Shown: in pieces, positions 5,902-5,999 of the stretch
How the letters are laid out: every line of letters starts with the position of its first letter
Position numbering within the stretch: the stretch's first letter is position 1
NCBI GenBank assembly: GCA_009786175.1
Contig: WQTQ01000085.1
Location: 1 to 5,999 of the forward strand
Direction of reading: 5' to 3'
DNA length: 5,999 nt
Origin: Bacillota bacterium
GTDB lineage: Bacteria > Bacillota_A > Clostridia > Lachnospirales > WQUN01
The notes under the pieces: generated by a model
What the model was told of the DNA's origin: nothing
Database searches by the model: none
Seen by the model: only the letters and a program-made list of their open reading frames with translations
Translations under genes and position numbers: made by a program

Positions 5902-5999
5902 GGGTCTATCCGACAAATAAAAAATTTCGTCATTTTAACCAAATCATAATGCAAGCAAGAATGACGAAAGCCTGAAACATGGAAGAAAGTTTATCATAT
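5902..5999 (-). mobile_element. Right-hand end of an IS5/IS4-type insertion sequence (partial)
   Basis: The last 98 bases form one end of an insertion sequence that continues beyond the window. Its outer edge begins about GGGTCTATCCGACAAATA (from 5902), a likely terminal inverted repeat, and sits next to CTAG (5899-5902), compatible with the CTAR-type target preferred by IS5-family elements. The transposase stop lies about 27 nt inside the edge, as is usual for such compact elements. The element interrupts the membrane-protein frame. The other end, the full repeat and any target duplication are outside the window, so the exact boundary is uncertain by a few bases. Confidence 0.7.
5930..5999 (-). 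CDS. Transposase C-terminal tail (IS5/IS4-type DDE), 5' part off window
   Basis: A leftward frame enters from the right edge and ends in TGA at 5932-5930. Its 22 residues, YDKLSSMFQAFVILAC followed by IMIWLK, match the hydrophobic C-terminal signature common in IS5-family DDE transposases (R-Y-D-K-L-x-x-x-F-x-A-F followed by a hydrophobic stretch ending IWLR/K). The catalytic residues are outside the window, so activity cannot be judged. Confidence 0.75.
   Translation of the reverse strand, partial: YDKLSSMFQAFVILACIMIWLK

Noticed and set aside
1..5999. CRISPR array, tRNA, rRNA or toxin-antitoxin pair
   Set aside because: No regularly spaced direct repeats, cloverleaf-like sequence or recognisable toxin/antitoxin pair was found on either strand.

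Overview
This 6-kb window looks like a chromosomal stretch from a low-to-mid GC Gram-positive bacterium, most likely a Clostridia-type Firmicute. The basis is strong GGAGG-type ribosome binding sites 5-9 nt before most starts, SigA-like promoters, AT-rich leaders and compact genes. The species cannot be named from the sequence. I found no CRISPR array, rRNA or tRNA, and nothing I could defend as a wholly new system. The most informative part is a damaged sulfur/persulfide-type operon at the right end.

Left part (1-1872): an aminoglycoside-phosphotransferase-family kinase gene runs leftward off the window edge. A complete mtnN (MTA/SAH nucleosidase) runs rightward from a shared 199-bp divergent region. 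That region holds a plausible promoter for each gene, plus a perfect 14-bp-arm hairpin in the mtnN leader. After mtnN come a GC-rich hairpin and an open frame with no usable start codon, possibly a gene remnant.

Middle (1873-3274): a leftward gene encodes a secreted protein with an N-terminal signal peptide, an unrecognised middle region, a proline-rich linker and a C-terminal bacterial SH3 domain. It has a good SigA promoter, a leader of about 170 nt containing a 14-codon mini-ORF, and a strong 15-bp terminator hairpin.

Right part (3275-5999): a leftward gene cluster, in transcription order. (a) The C-terminal tail of an IS5/IS4-type transposase, entering from the right edge. (b) A polytopic membrane protein with cysteine motifs of the 4Fe-4S (NapH/YccM-like) type, whose 5' end is cut off at the IS boundary. 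(c) An ArsR-family repressor with two cysteines placed as in the persulfide sensors SqrR/BigR/YgaV. (d) A broken remnant of a rhodanese-domain lipoprotein gene. (e) An intact CoA-disulfide reductase fused to a rhodanese domain. The genes overlap or nearly touch (17-nt overlap, ATGA coupling, 11-nt gap), so they were very likely one operon handling CoA persulfides or disulfides and sulfane sulfur. The IS insertion separated it from its original promoter, and one rhodanese was lost by deletion and frameshift.
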